Shown in pieces: positions 12,366-23,499 of a stretch of DNA of 64,000 bases. Each line of letters begins with the position of its first letter. Within the stretch, counting starts at the first letter, position 1. Below the pieces are notes generated by a model, which saw nothing but the letters and a program-made list of their open reading frames with translations, made no database searches and had not been told where the DNA came from. The DNA comes from Arcuatula senhousia (taxonomy: Eukaryota; Mollusca; Bivalvia; Mytilida; Mytilidae). The DNA lies in NCBI GenBank assembly GCA_963971305.1, contig CAXARO010001771.1, positions 1 to 64,000 of the forward strand, given 5' to 3'. Both the position numbers and the translations under genes were made by a program.

Positions 12366-12600
12366 TTTGAAAATAAACAGGAACAAATACGGTTCAAAAG
12401 TTAAAATTCTAGGCTGATCGGGATTACAATGATTGTGTAACAAATTGACCTACTAAGCTCGATTCTTTCCCCGCAAAACCGTTTTTGCAACGACTAATGA
12501 TTGTTGAAAATAAACGGGAACAAATACGGTTAAACTGTAAACATTTTAGGTTGATCGGGATTGTGTAACATATTGACCTACTAAGCCCGATTCATAGGTA
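12366..12600 (+). repeat. Direct repeat, two units of ~100 bp
   Basis: TTGAAAATAAACGGGAACAA, AAATACGGTT, TGATCGGGATT and TTGACCTACTAAGC appear at 12366-12468 and again at 12506-12598. The first unit carries a small extra block (ACAATGA). Family unknown. Confidence 0.6.
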
Positions 12601-12984
12601 TTTATAAAGTAAAGTGTATATTCTAAAACTGTTTTCTTTTCTTTTAGATTCTAACTCTTTATTTAAAACAAAATAAGATTACATACATTTAAAAGAGGGC
12701 CATGTTTGCTTAAAGTAATTAAAGCATTCAGATGGTGTAGCTTAATGATCACATATTTAATTATTTAATCATTTTTAGATAAGCAGATTTTTACGTTGTA
12801 CAATGTTTACATCAAGTTTAACAAAACTTTACCATGCAGCGACTTCAAAACTTTAATACATCTCTATATGTCATTCGTCGAGGCGAATGACAATTACTTT
12901 AAATTTACTCTATCACCATGATTTTGTTTAAACTTGTCCTTTGTGATGTTAAAAAAAATTCATAAAGTGGCTTATAAATTGTAA

Positions 12985-13215
12985 TATGATGAAAAACTGT
13001 AAAAAAAACCTGCAAATTCTGAGTGTTTTTTTTTTTGGCAAATTTTACTATGAGCCACACGGTGTACCACTACAATAATTTTTGTAAATGATCTATTTGA
13101 TTATAACAGAAACTAACCACAAAAATATCTGTGTGGAACTTTGTGTGGCTCATAGTATAATTTGCAAAAAACTACTCAAAATTTGTATGATTTTAACATT
13201 TTTTCTCACAAAAAT
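12985..13215. repeat. Long hairpin (palindromic MITE-like block)
   Basis: The core arms are 13031-13060 and 13143-13170, with ACTATGAGCCACAC facing GTGTGGCTCATAGT, and weaker pairing continues outwards to roughly 12985 and 13215. It lies directly beside the tRNA-like segment at 13236-13303, so the two may form a single SINE-type unit with a foldback body. Confidence 0.6.
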
Positions 13216-13235
13216 GTCATTTTCGCAGAATTTAA

Positions 13236-13303
13236 TGACGGGACTCGAACCCGTGACCTCAAGGTTCGTAGTCAGACGCTCTACTACTGAGCTAAAGAAA
13301 TAC
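13236..13303 (-). mobile_element. tRNA-derived segment (Arg-ACG-like), SINE head or pseudo-tRNA
   Basis: On the minus strand there is an A-box-like TAGCTCAGTAGTAGAGCG, an anticodon-loop-like CTACGAA (ACG) and a perfect B-box GGTTCGAGTCC with a complementary T stem (CGGG..CCCG). The anticodon stem does not pair and no proper acceptor stem is visible, so I do not call a functional tRNA. It is better read as the pol III head of a SINE. Confidence 0.55.
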
Positions 13304-14291
13304 TTCCCTGGCTCGACAGTAAATGTTGGCTATTTAACCTACTAATTAATGTAGAGCAACCCCGTTTCACTTCCATCTCCTCAAGAGTTATCTTACCTCA
13401 ATGTATGACTCTTAACACAACACAAGTTAACCATGGCTAGGAATCTTTCTAACCACCGTGGTTTTTTTTAGTTGAGGGCCAATGAAATATGTTTTTGACT
13501 ATTACTGACGTAAGTTTAATTCAATTCACAAATTAAAGACATTTAATGTACATTATATAGATAAACATAAAATGACCCTGCTAAATCAATTAAAAGGGTA
13601 AAAAATGTTCAAAAATGTACGAAACAGAAAGCAATACCCCATGCACATTGAATATTAATATTAGTAGGCTCAATGGGAGACACTACAAAAGCAACACTAG
13701 AAAACTGTAAAATGGAGAGTGGTTTACATAAGCATAAAGCTTGTTTCCCAGTCCAGGATTAATAAAGAAGTTTGAACTAATAAATAAAAATTTGAATGCT
13801 TCCATATAAATCCAAAATATATCACCTATCAACAGGCTTTGTTCTCAAATTACAATTTTGTCTATGCTGCATTAAATGAATTTAAAAAAAAAACGAGGTG
13901 TGGAGGTCGAATTTTTTCCTGAGAATTGCTTAGGGGGTTGAAAAACAAAATGTTTTGTCAGTGAGGGGGTTGAAATTTTTTTTTATTTGGAACTCAACCC
14001 CTCAGCTGACAAATAATGACCCTTCCTTAAGGGGTTGTAGAACAATTAAAATCTTCGATGCAAAGGAAATTGTTCCTAACAAGGAATAATATCATCATAT
14101 AACGGTCTATTACTGCTAATAAAGAATTATAATCCCCGTGTTTATATTGGTACTCCTTAATGAAATTAGGTAAACTACAACTTAATCCCTCTATTGAAAT
14201 TTGCAACAATGGAAGATGATTACCGTGATCAGTTAAATTGACATCTATACAGAGGAGATTAACTTGTTATGGGTATGAATTTTTTTGCTTG

Positions 14292-14385
14292 AAGGAAAAA
14301 AACTCCTACACTAAGGAAAAAAAACTCCTACACTGTAGGAAGAAAACTCCTACTCTGAAGGAAGAAAACTCCTACATCAAAGATG
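14292..14385 (+). repeat. Minisatellite, about 4 units
   Basis: Units of about 21-24 bp built on AAGGAAAAAAACTCCTACAC, varying to GTAGGAAGAAAACTCCTACT. The short ORF across it is a by-product of the repeat. Confidence 0.65.
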
Positions 14386-14449
14386 GTAATCTGACCATCA
14401 ATTTGATAGTTTTTTACTTTTCAAATCAAAATCTGTTTAATATAATGTT

Positions 14450-15690
14450 ACACTAAGGACAAAATCTTTTTACTTATGCATCATTTACATTTTACACCAT
14501 CAAAGACCATACCATTTGATTCACATAGAATTGAAAATACATGTATAACATGAAGCAAATATGGAAACCGCTTCTGCTCATATTTTATTTCCCGTAATGG
14601 GAAATTTCAATCCTGATATGAATATTGGCAAACACTTTTTTTCGGAAATGGAATATTTGATAAAAGATTGGGGGGGATATTGGTACCCCTTCTAAACGAG
14701 CCCAAAAACTATATATACAGATAGACACTTAAACAGTCAATGTAATCTAAAGTCATTCAACAATATACTTTCGATAAGAATGACCTCGTATATGACTAAA
14801 AATGTATAAGAAATCTGAATAATCAGTAATATCAGATATTTCAGATATATCTGAGGACAAACTATGATGAATAGAGTTGTAAAAACCATAAAAAAATTGA
14901 TTATTAAAGCATTTCATAAAAAAATATTTTTAATATGCTAAAAGTACTCTGATATAGAAAATAGTTTTTAATAACAAGTATTTCCTAAAAAAAAAAAACA
15001 TGTAACCTACTACAGGTAGTCTGTATAGCATTTCATAAGTTCAGTTCGTACTATTCAATTTCTACAGGTAAATTTTTCAAACAGGTAAAATTTTCATACA
15101 GGTAAATTTCTCTTTCCTAAAACAAGATAATCTTGTTTGTATAGCTGTTACTTTAACTGATCAAAGAGATCAAGTTCCATTGTTGCAAATTTCAACAGAG
15201 AGATTATTCTCAAGTTTACCAGAGTTCACCGGGGTCATGCAACCCAAGGTCGTGGATTGTTTAACTTTACTTGCTATAAAAGTATAAAACAGTTACATCC
15301 CAGTTCTATTATTTAAAGTAGAACTTTCATTTTCAGAAACTTTCTTTGTGTGAATAACTCTTTTGTACTAAGAACAATAGTCTTTATTCATAATGGCAAA
15401 ACAGGGCTTTCCAGATACCCCTGCTTTTGTGCTTGTGAACACACCACATGTTCATTAAACAAAGGAGCTTCTAACACAAAGAAACTTCTGCATTTAATAG
15501 CCAGCCCAGGGTATCTAAGAAGGAAATGTAAAACATGTGTTTAACACATTTTTTTAATATCCAAAATTTAAGAGCCATTCTACTTACTTTACTATATGTT
15601 TTTCATGTGTGGTACTATTTCTACGTTTACCATGTGTAATGACCTTATGTTTACAAATGTTTTTCGTTACTATTTTTCCCGTGTATTATG
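14450..15690. other. No recognised feature
   Basis: AT-rich sequence between the minisatellite and the hairpin at 15753. A small cluster of AGGTAAA-TTTT words (15066-15105) is the only regularity. Short ORFs here carry no domain I recognise. Confidence 0.35.
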
Positions 15691-15752
15691 CCAATATCTT
15701 GCAAGATTTGAAACGGACGAACAAACGGACAAACGATCGTATCCGACGACTT

Positions 15753-15785
15753 TATGGCCCCCATAACTTTCGTAGATGGGGCATA
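15753..15785 (-). repeat. Pearl-type head hairpin with GTTTGTCCGTTTGTTCGTCC tract
   Basis: TATGGCCCC and GGGGCATA form the stem. On the minus strand the hairpin is followed by a short tract of GTCCG-like words (15700-15735), as in the other hairpin-headed elements of the window. I did not find a matching tail, so this is a fragment. Confidence 0.5.
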
Positions 15786-16442
15786 AAAATGGCCGGATTT
15801 CGTTAAACAGGAAGTAGGTAGGCAATAGACCTGAAATTAATTCAACGGCATGTGAACCATACTGATTACTAAATATCAAAAATATGTAATAAGAGGTTGC
15901 TGAGAAAACTGTTAAGACAATTGTCCATAATTTACAATTGGTGTAAAAATATAAGTAAGTCGGCAAACAGGAAGTAAATGAGAGAAAGACTCTAAATCGA
16001 ATCCAACGCAGCGCTATGAGACCTTGTACTGCATATCAATATACCGGTACAAAATATCAAATTAAAATGAAATAAATTTTCTTCAAATACGCAATTTCCT
16101 CAACTTAAACTACCTGCTCTCAGAAATCAACGATATTCTAAAGGACAGCACCAAGAGCACGCCGGTCTTCCTCGATGATCATGTAAAAACTGAATGAAAC
16201 TTAAAGATAGTCAGTTTAGAAATGTTCACTGTTTTAATTAGCATGATACAAAATCACCAGTTATTTGTAAAGTAATTAATCTGTTTAACAAGTCAATTAA
16301 TGTATTTTAATCTTAAAATCATCTCAGTTGCTTAATATCTTGAATTAAAGAGGAAGAAAAGAATCAAAAATATGTTTACTAACTTTTTATTAATAAGGCC
16401 ACATTTTATTGCTTTAGTTTCTATCAAAATGATCTTGTACTC

Positions 16443-16502
16443 TGCTTCTTACACCCCAGTAAACTTAGAACATGTTCTAAGTATACTGGGGTGTAAGAAG
16501 CA
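16443..16502. repeat. 60-bp near-perfect palindrome
   Basis: Reading out from the centre between 16472 and 16473, the two 30-base halves pair with one mismatch. The outer part is TGCTTCTTACACCCCAGTA and its complement. It begins the dispersed repeat to its right. The palindrome gives open frames on both strands, which I regard as artefacts. Confidence 0.85.
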
Positions 16503-16740
16503 AAGGTACCAATGGGAATCCGAATGTCAAAAGTCCGAAAGGGCAGCGACAAAACCAGTAAACACCAACAAGAACGGGACAAAACAGACAACATGTAAAA
16601 CATGGAAACACAAAATAACTGAATATCAATCATCAACGCAAACTCCAGTCGAAACAAAAGTGAACTCAGGTGCTTCGGAAGAGTAAGCAGGTCATGCTTG
16701 CTATAGCACACCCGTCGCGTTGCCAATAGTCCATTCAGCG
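16503..16740 (+). repeat. Dispersed repeat, also at 17240-17380, 52400-52560 and 59500-59650
   Basis: Shared words: AATGTCAAAAGTCC, AAAGGGCAGCGACAAAACCA, GTGAACTCAGGTGCT and GAAGAGTAAGCA. The 59500-59650 copy is in the same orientation; the one at 52400-52560 is reversed (GGTTTTGCCTTTGCCCTTTA). Probably the untranslated end of a mussel retroelement. Confidence 0.5.
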
Positions 16741-17509
16741 CGTCAAATCAGGTAAAGGAACTATGACAAACCAACATCTGCACTAACCAAACCCCTATGA
16801 CAAACCAACATCTGCACTCATCTGAGGGATCAAAATCCCATATTTGTCTATAAGTGCATGATGTCTTCCGTAAAATTTCTTGATTGAAGACAGCAACCGA
16901 GGAGCAACATAACCTAAGTAAGTTAGTTATACTATTCGGTATACGTTGTTTCTGGATATAAAAAAAAACTCGGACCTCTGGTCCTCATGGTTTCTTACCC
17001 AGAAACATCTATACTTCATTGTATAACTGTTACGGATTATCTGAACTACCAGCAAAAGTTTTGTCGGACAATGTTAAAGATTCCAAGTATACATAAGTTG
17101 GTTTCTCAAAATGGACAAGAGTCTCTCCTAAAACTATATATAAGTCAAACACACAAAAAAAAAACCCATAACAATTAGCATTCATGAACGGTACCTATAT
17201 ATTAATTATCATAGATGACGAATACTGTTTTAAAGGAAAGAAGCAGAGGTACCTATGGGGTAGCCGAATGTCAAGTCATACTTGTAGTATGATTATTTCC
17301 TCGTTAAAGGAACAAATTTCATATTTGGGGTTTCCAATAGACGCATTCAGGGGTTTACCCTTTTGTGCTTGCTGACTTCCTGTCATGTCAGATACAGGAT
17401 CATATTGTAGTAAAAAACTAACTTTTTGATTTCAGATTTTGAAATTATTATGCTACATGTGTATTGATGTTTGTGTCCGAATAATTATCTATATTTTACT
17501 AAACTATAT

Positions 17510-17523
17510 AATTTACATTCCAG
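17510..17523 (+). promoter_or_regulatory. Candidate 3' splice acceptor abutting the TRIM-like start codon
   Basis: TTTACATTCCAG ends at 17523, immediately before ATG at 17524. This suggests that the whole CDS sits in one exon and that the 5' UTR has at least one upstream exon, which I could not place. Confidence 0.5.
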
Positions 17524-19200
17524 ATGGCGACGAACGAGACAAAAACATGTGAACCTTGTACAAAGAAAGGTTTAACCGTATCAGCCACTAAGTATTGTAC
17601 CGACTGCGACGAAGCACAATGCTCAACTTGTACAGATGTTCACAACACTTTTAAGGCGTTTGAAAACCACCATGTTTTATCTTTGGAAGTATGTTCTACT
17701 TTAAAAGTTGACAGAAACTGTAGTGACCATGCTGACATGCTCCTTGATTATTTTTGCACTGAGCATGACCGTTTATGCTGTCGTCAATGCATTCCGTCTG
17801 CTCATAGATCATGTGACAATGTACTTCCAATTGAAATTGCATCAAAGAATGTCAGAAAATCAGTCTTGTTCGATAACGTCCGAGATGATATGAATGATAT
17901 TAGGACAGTTTTCACTGATGTCTTAAAACAACGCAAACAGAGGAAAGGTACTATCAGAGATAAGAAACAAAATATTATCTCAGAAACTAAACAACTGAAA
18001 GAAAAGGCATTGTCACAACTCAACCAGATGGATAAAACAATTCAAGCAAAAATCGAGACTGTTTTTGGGAAGCTTCTGGAAGAGGAAGAAAATGGTGAGC
18101 GAAATATCGAAAAAGAAAAGAAAATTGCAGAAAATTTAAGTGATCAATTAGCTTTGATCGAGGAACATGGGTCCGAAATCCAGCTTTTCTCGTTTCTTCA
18201 CCAAGCGGCATCATCCTTAACATGTAGTGCTACGACCCTACAAGATATCTCTGAACAGAAGTCTGCAGATGTGAAGTTTGAGGCTGCTGATTTGTTTTCC
18301 GGTGTTTCTTCGATGGGAAAAATAACGGTAGGCGACAGAGAGCTTGCTACTGCATTTGTACCATTGAAGCTGAAGTCCGCTCAAGATTTGACGATAAACA
18401 GAAAGAGTCCAACACAATTTCAGTTAGAAAGAAAACTAGAATTACCAGGAAATTATTATACTGGTATAGATATCTTGAAAGATGGCAGATTGGTTTTGAG
18501 TTATTGGAAAGGCACTTATCTTTTACTAATTAGTGCCGATGGTCGAATCGAAGACGTCAAAATTAAACTAGCAGGTAACCCATGGGGTGTTGCCATCCAC
18601 CCGGATACGGATGATGTTTACGTAACTCTCCCCGGTGATAAACGAGTGCAGGTTGTAAATGTACAAACAGAATTTGTTAATAATTGCAGTTGTCCTGGGA
18701 CGGTTTATGGGATATCATTGATTATGGATGATAAAATGGTACTTGGAGGTATCGGCAAAGTTTATATTACCACCCTTTATGGTAACACCCTAGCAACGAT
18801 TGATGTCGGTTCGAAAAACTTATACTCGATTAAATTGAAAAAGTCATCGTTTAGTAGACCGAAGGAATTTGATTTTTTCCTGTGCGAATCAGACAACAAT
18901 AAAATATACATAGCTAGCATAACAAATGCTCCAGAATATGCTACAAAAATGTCTATCAAACATGTTTTAGATATAGAACGAGCAGTTGACAGTGTATGTG
19001 GGCTTGAAGGTGATATGTATGTTATTTGTTGGAAAACGAACCAACTGATACGCGTTGGAAAGGACTATATTTTGAATGAAATTGTACTCGAGAAAGGCGT
19101 TCTACAAAAACCATACGCACTTACTTTCAGTAAGAACTATTCTAAACTTTACGTTGTAAATAAATTTCCATCGGAACTATTGGTATTTTCATGTTCATAA
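17524..19200 (+). CDS. TRIM-like protein: two B-boxes, coiled coil, C-terminal beta-propeller-like region, no RING
   Basis: A 558-codon uninterrupted reading frame. Residues 9-50 fit a B-box 1 (C9, C12, C25, C28, C33, C36, H40, H49). Residues 66-97 fit a B-box 2 (C66, H69, C78, H81, C86, C89, H94). Residues ~105-225 are Lys/Glu-rich with heptad-like spacing, as in the TRIM coiled coil. From ~300 to the end, short repeating strands (YYTGIDILKDGRLVLSYW, NPWGVAIHPDTDDVYV) suggest an NHL-type or related beta-propeller. The usual N-terminal RING is absent, so E3 ligase activity cannot be assumed; such proteins could act as scaffolds or as innate-immune recognition proteins. Bivalves carry large expanded sets of such single-exon RING-less TRIMs. 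The codon pattern and lack of stops suggest a functional gene. The start is the first ATG, right after a splice acceptor. Confidence 0.9.
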   Translation: MATNETKTCEPCTKKGLTVSATKYCTDCDEAQCSTCTDVHNTFKAFENHHVLSLEVCSTLKVDRNCSDHADMLLDYFCTEHDRLCCRQCIPSAHRSCDNVLPIEIASKNVRKSVLFDNVRDDMNDIRTVFTDVLKQRKQRKGTIRDKKQNIISETKQLKEKALSQLNQMDKTIQAKIETVFGKLLEEEENGERNIEKEKKIAENLSDQLALIEEHGSEIQLFSFLHQAASSLTCSATTLQDISEQKSADVKFEAADLFSGVSSMGKITVGDRELATAFVPLKLKSAQDLTINRKSPTQFQLERKLELPGNYYTGIDILKDGRLVLSYWKGTYLLLISADGRIEDVKIKLAGNPWGVAIHPDTDDVYVTLPGDKRVQVVNVQTEFVNNCSCPGTVYGISLIMDDKMVLGGIGKVYITTLYGNTLATIDVGSKNLYSIKLKKSSFSRPKEFDFFLCESDNNKIYIASITNAPEYATKMSIKHVLDIERAVDSVCGLEGDMYVICWKTNQLIRVGKDYILNEIVLEKGVLQKPYALTFSKNYSKLYVVNKFPSELLVFSCS

Positions 19201-19419
19201 ACTCAGAAGAGTCTATAAGACATGAATATACTTGACTTTCAGCTTGAAGGACATGAAGATGTTTGAGTTTGTTTTACTAAGTTGTTGTATGTTACAGTCA
19301 TAAATACATTTACCACTATTTTATTCTTTATTCTAATTTTGTTTTGTCTGGCATCATATATTATATCTTTTGTACTTTTCTATGATCATTTTTATAAATG
19401 ATTGTTGATATATTTTTCC

Positions 19420-19425
19420 ATTAAA
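19420..19425 (+). terminator. Candidate polyadenylation signal ATTAAA
   Basis: ATTAAA lies 220 bases past the TRIM-like stop in T-rich sequence. An AATAAA closer to the stop is not visible, so this is the best candidate. Confidence 0.4.
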
Positions 19426-19726
19426 ATTACTACTGATAAGTAAGGATGTGAAAAACATTGCCTTTACTTTAATGGGGTGGGGTGACATGGCAAAATATTT
19501 TATTTTTGTTTTGCTGTAACGAAACAACAAAAATATCTTTTTTTAATTAGACTAGTATACTGTGAATGCATACTCAGTGGAAGATTTGGTATTTTAGTGT
19601 TCAAAATCTCAGAAGTATAAAAACAATAGGAAAACTACATACTTTGCTCTCATTTTCAAGGCCATAAAGGATGTTTTATTCCTTTTCTTTAAATTACTTC
19701 TATTTTGAATGATACTGCCATAAATA

Positions 19727-20737
19727 GTGATTGATTGATTCTCTTTATTTCCACAATTACTGATGAGTTAATTTTACAAACATACATACATACAATTTAT
19801 ATGAAATCAGGCATATTTTGCAAATCAATACTATGTAATAAACACATGTACATTAAAACATTATATAAATAAGAATAAGACAGTTACTCTAATGATTACA
19901 TACAAAAAAAGAACTTTATTATCCAAAATTAAACTTAAAGAGATGTAAAACGCTGTTGAGTGTTTTGTACATATTAAATAAATGGTCGGTTATGCAGAAA
20001 ATGAGTTCTTGCCACTTATCTGAATCAAGCGCCTCAACAAATGGTTATTAAAATGTCATCATCATCCTGAAGGAAGAATTGAACAGATTCTTCAACAGAG
20101 AGAGTGTTAACTTAAACTACTGCATAAAACAAAGTATTCCTCTTCTCAAGCAGTTGTTCACATTTCAGCAGTAAGTGCTTCAGTATGTCAGTTTTACCAC
20201 ATTCGCACAATGAGCATTGTCCAGTTTTTATTGTAGAATGGCCAGGTCTTATGACCACTTACAATTTTCGTTCATATTCAGATGTTTTACCGCAAGGCGA
20301 AGAAGTCTATGTTCAGTTAACCTACTATGTATTTTATAAGTTTGACTGAGCACGGTTCTGTTTTGAACAGCCGACTGCCAATCAATTTCTTCTTTAATTT
20401 CCAGTGATTGTTTTACAATTTTTGACCAAAGATGTTTTTCAGGAAAAAAATGTATCTTTCAAGTAACATTCTAGGAACGACACCATATCGTATTTATCTA
20501 GAGTTCTAACAATATCATAATTATGTTAACGAACTGTCACTGATATCTCCAGAGATGATTTGACCAAGTCTTATAAGAAATAATTGTTTGTGGGTATAGA
20601 TGTGTTTTGCACTACACAATTTGCCAAGAAATAACAGCTTAAACTTATCGACAAGCCCATTCATTGTCCAGAGTCCAACATTGCTAATACATGAAAATGT
20701 AGGTGATCGCTTGTCAAGTCCAAGGATGAATCTTACA
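19727..20737 (-). pseudogene. Decayed LINE ORF2, C-terminal part and 3' end
   Basis: On the minus strand, 20737-19930 translates in pieces. One is a run around RFILGLDKRSPTFSC; another is GQCSLCECGKTDILKHLLLK (near 20222-20150), the C-x2-C-x-C...H...C cluster at the end of many non-LTR ORF2 proteins. The 3' end shows AATAAAGAGAATCAATCAATC, with a short (AATC)n tail at 19727-19741. Frames are broken. It continues upstream at 21656 after an inserted Penelope fragment. Confidence 0.6.
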
Positions 20738-21655
20738 GTAAAGGTAATAACAAAACTACCGAACTTGAATGATCAATCTCATAGTCCAAAGAAAATGACA
20801 AAAACGAATCAGGCATACCCGAGCATTGGTGGATCGCAATGGTCCTGACTTGGTACATGCATTTCAAAACGAAATGGTGGGTTAAACCAGGTTTTATGGC
20901 GCCAAACCTCCCTCTTCCATTGCGATCTTAGGATCCGGTAATGACAATAGAACACAACATAGTTGTGAGACACAATAGGGATATTGAGGTGATCTTCTCA
21001 ATACAGCTGACCAGTCAAACACTAATTAAAACAATTAACCACCATATCTTTTAACTCAATTTTGAACTTTTCTACTAGTGGCTGATAACGAAGAAAGAAT
21101 TTTTTTAGGGATCGTATGAGACGTATTTTCTTATAGCCCTGCTCCAAAAGTTAGTCACGAAGAAATCGGTGTCTGATCAAAAAATTTGTGAAATATGTGC
21201 AAGCTCTGGCATATCGAATAAGTTGTGAAATATAAACACCGTATGCAGGATTAGTAGCTATATTGCTCTGTAGATTAGGAAAATTAATAATTTGAAAATT
21301 ATAATCGTCTCTTTTATCGTAAATTTTTGTACTGAGATGACCACCTGGGTCAAATTCGAGGTGCAAATCCAAGAAAGACGTGAAGCAATTTGATTCGGTG
21401 GTCTCTTTAATCTCAAATTCTGGAGGATATATAGAAGGAATCCATCTACCAAATAAAGTGTTATTGACAGAAAGGACATCATCAATATATCTGAATGTAA
21501 GATTAAATGACCTTGCCTCTTTCATCTTCTTGTTCTTTACGAGTCCATGAAGAAATTCAGTCTCGTAAGAGTATAAAAACAAATCGGCGAGGAGAGGAGC
21601 ACAGTTTGTGCCCATTGGAATGCCGATTGGTTTTTGAAAAATCTCTCCTGGTATA
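20738..21655 (-). mobile_element. 5'-truncated Penelope-like element inserted in the LINE
   Basis: Minus strand. The open part at 21615-21151 starts in RT motif B (IGIPMGTNCAPLLADLFLYS), then has motif C FRYIDDVLS and SFLDLHLEFD. It is nearly identical to 48115-48690 in the fuller copy. The 3' UTR runs to 20738 and ends in the family terminus (AAAGGTAATAACAAAACTAC on the plus strand). Similarity to the other copy stops abruptly at about 21655, where LINE sequence resumes. Confidence 0.75.
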
Positions 21656-23127
21656 GCTGGGTCTGTTCAAGCATTTCTGATTCGGTTTTAGTCAATTTCC
21701 CCCAAGTTTCACAAGCATACATCACTGTCGGTAAGATCACACGCTTCCAAATAATAGTATTGGTAATCTTTGACATACAGTTTCTATTTAGTCCTATACC
21801 ATATACATGTAGTGAATAAAGGTAATAACAAAACTACCGAACTTGAATGATCAATCTCATAGTCCAGAGAAAATGACAAAAACGAATCAGTCATACCGGA
21901 GAATTGGTGGATCGCAATGGTCCTGACTTGGTTCAGGCATTTCAAACGAAATGGTGGGTGTAAGTTCTTTTTAACTTTTTACAAGCATTTTCAGTTCTTT
22001 CTTTCGATTTCTGATTAGAATTAATTTAAGTTCCAGCATATGTCCCGCTATTACTAACGGATATTTCAGAGTTACCGAATGTCATTTTCATCTCGTTCGT
22101 TTTAGAAAGAGATTTTGGTTAAAAAACAAGAAAGTTACGTTTCCCTGCATTATATTTCAATCTCCATCGTTCGGCATACATTTCAACATTTTCTAAAAGT
22201 GCTTGTAAGCCAGACTTAGAACTGCTCAATAAGGTTGTAACATCAGCAAGACGTATTGAGGGTATATTTAGAATCCCGATTTAAAGACCACAGTTCGTTT
22301 CCAAGAGCAGACAGATTAAATCGTTGATAAAGACGGAAAACATCCAGGCAGACAACACTCGACCTTGTCCAACTCCTTGGTAAATTTGAAATGCTTGACT
22401 CGTTAATAGGTTAAACTGAACATGTGCTGTGGCGGTTTTGTATGACAGATGAATTATTTTCCTTTGATAACAATATTCCAGAGTTTGTACAATAACCCAT
22501 TTTGCCAAATTCTATAGAATGCCTTTTCATTGTCAAGAAGATTGCAAAAACTGTTGAATTTCGTTCTATATAATAAGCGGTGTAGCCTCTTTTAACGTAT
22601 ATATGGCGGGATTGATCAGTGCTCTTTGACAAAACCGAATTGAAGGCTTTAGTTTTGTTGGTCCAAATATTTTTGAATACGATTCAAACAAAGTTTTTCA
22701 AGAAGCGTTCTATCGCTGATGTCAGTGTGACAGCACGATAACTGTTAGGGACACTTTTGTCCTTATTGTTCCCTTTGTGAAGAGGAATAATTATTCCGTG
22801 TCGGAAATAATGGGGTAAGTATTCAGTTGCTTATATCATATTAAACAAAATTTGAAGTTTCCGAACGGTCTGCATACCACCGTGTATTAAGTGTTCGTTG
22901 TTGATGTAATCAGGCCCAGTAGATGTGTTATGTTTTAATGTAGTAATTTGTTCATTTATTTCTGTCACTGTGAAAGGTTGCTCAAGTTTAGGTACAGGTG
23001 CACCCTTACGCTGTCTTATATATGATAACACTTTTACATTATCATATAATAAAATATAATGAGATGTGGAAGTGTACGCGACACAGCCCACAATCAAGCG
23101 GCAATTAAAAAAAAACACAATGGACAA
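21656..23127 (-). pseudogene. Decayed LINE ORF2, reverse transcriptase and thumb
   Basis: Minus strand, several frames. 23127-22831 carries EINEQITTLKHNTSTGPDYI, the start of a LINE RT domain. 22508-22281 has GVGQGRVLSAWMFSVFINDL (motif B and following strand). 22280-22140 reads IPSIRLADVTTLLSSSKSG, where the catalytic A-D-D appears as A-D-V. 21790-21656 has ILPTVMYACETWGKLTKTE, the usual post-RT thumb segment. Many stops and shifts are present, so the element is dead. It belongs with the endonuclease pieces at 24060-24808. Confidence 0.65.
21818..21960 (-). mobile_element. Second short Penelope 3'-end fragment
   Basis: A 142-bp repeat of the 3' terminus found at 20738-20890 (AAAGGTAATAACAAAACTAC to ATTTCAAACGAAATGGTGGG). 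Two family termini within about 1.1 kb, with LINE sequence between them, point either to two insertions or to an insertion carrying a partial duplication, a habit of Penelope elements. Confidence 0.65.
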
Positions 23128-23480
23128 CCGCCAGCAGCCTTCAACAAGGCCAGTAAGCGCTGCTCGCGTTTATGCCATTGGCCCATGGTCTAAATAGAAT
23201 GCATATGATTCAAGCCCAGTCCTGAAAAAGTCACAGATAGACCCCCTTCTTAAACAAGGAACAGAAAACATCAAAAAGACAAGTACAAACAAAGCTTTGT
23301 CAAGAATTCCTGGTTTAGGACAGGCACATATAAAATGTGGCAGGGTTAAACTAGTTTTTTGGGCCCAACGTTCCCCTTGTCAATATTCCTAGACAAAGCA
23401 CAAAAACTAAACACACAATAAAAATCAAATCGATTCCACTAGAGAGAGCCTTAGACAAAAGACAACAAGAACAAACGAAA
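23040..23480. repeat. Dispersed repeats inserted in the LINE
   Basis: The left part (23056-23140) matches the family at 10082-10190. The right part (about 23220-23430: AAGAATTCCTGGTTTAGGAC, AGGCACATATAAAATGTGGC) is a segment I recall as common in mussel genomes. Both lie between the RT and linker pieces of the decayed LINE, so they are later insertions. Confidence 0.45.
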
Positions 23481-23499
23481 GGACGGTAAAGGAACTCTC

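Noticed and set aside
12875..12896. Short hairpin GTCATTCG..CGAATGAC as another element head
   Set aside because: Eight-bp stem only; no post-head sequence, core repeats or matching tail nearby.
13236..13303. Functional tRNA-Arg gene
   Set aside because: A- and B-boxes are good, but the anticodon stem does not pair and there is no acceptor stem.
15350..15966. Small exons upstream of the TRIM-like gene
   Set aside because: Short frames with no clear splice sites linking them to 17524; part lies in a pearl-type hairpin fragment.
16372..16726. Protein-coding ORFs of 100-104 codons on both strands
   Set aside because: They overlap head to head across the 60-bp palindrome and a dispersed repeat; similar peptides on both strands come from the palindrome.
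17524..17560. RING finger at the N-terminus of the TRIM-like protein
   Set aside because: The first Cys pairs belong to a B-box; the C3HC4 spacing is missing.
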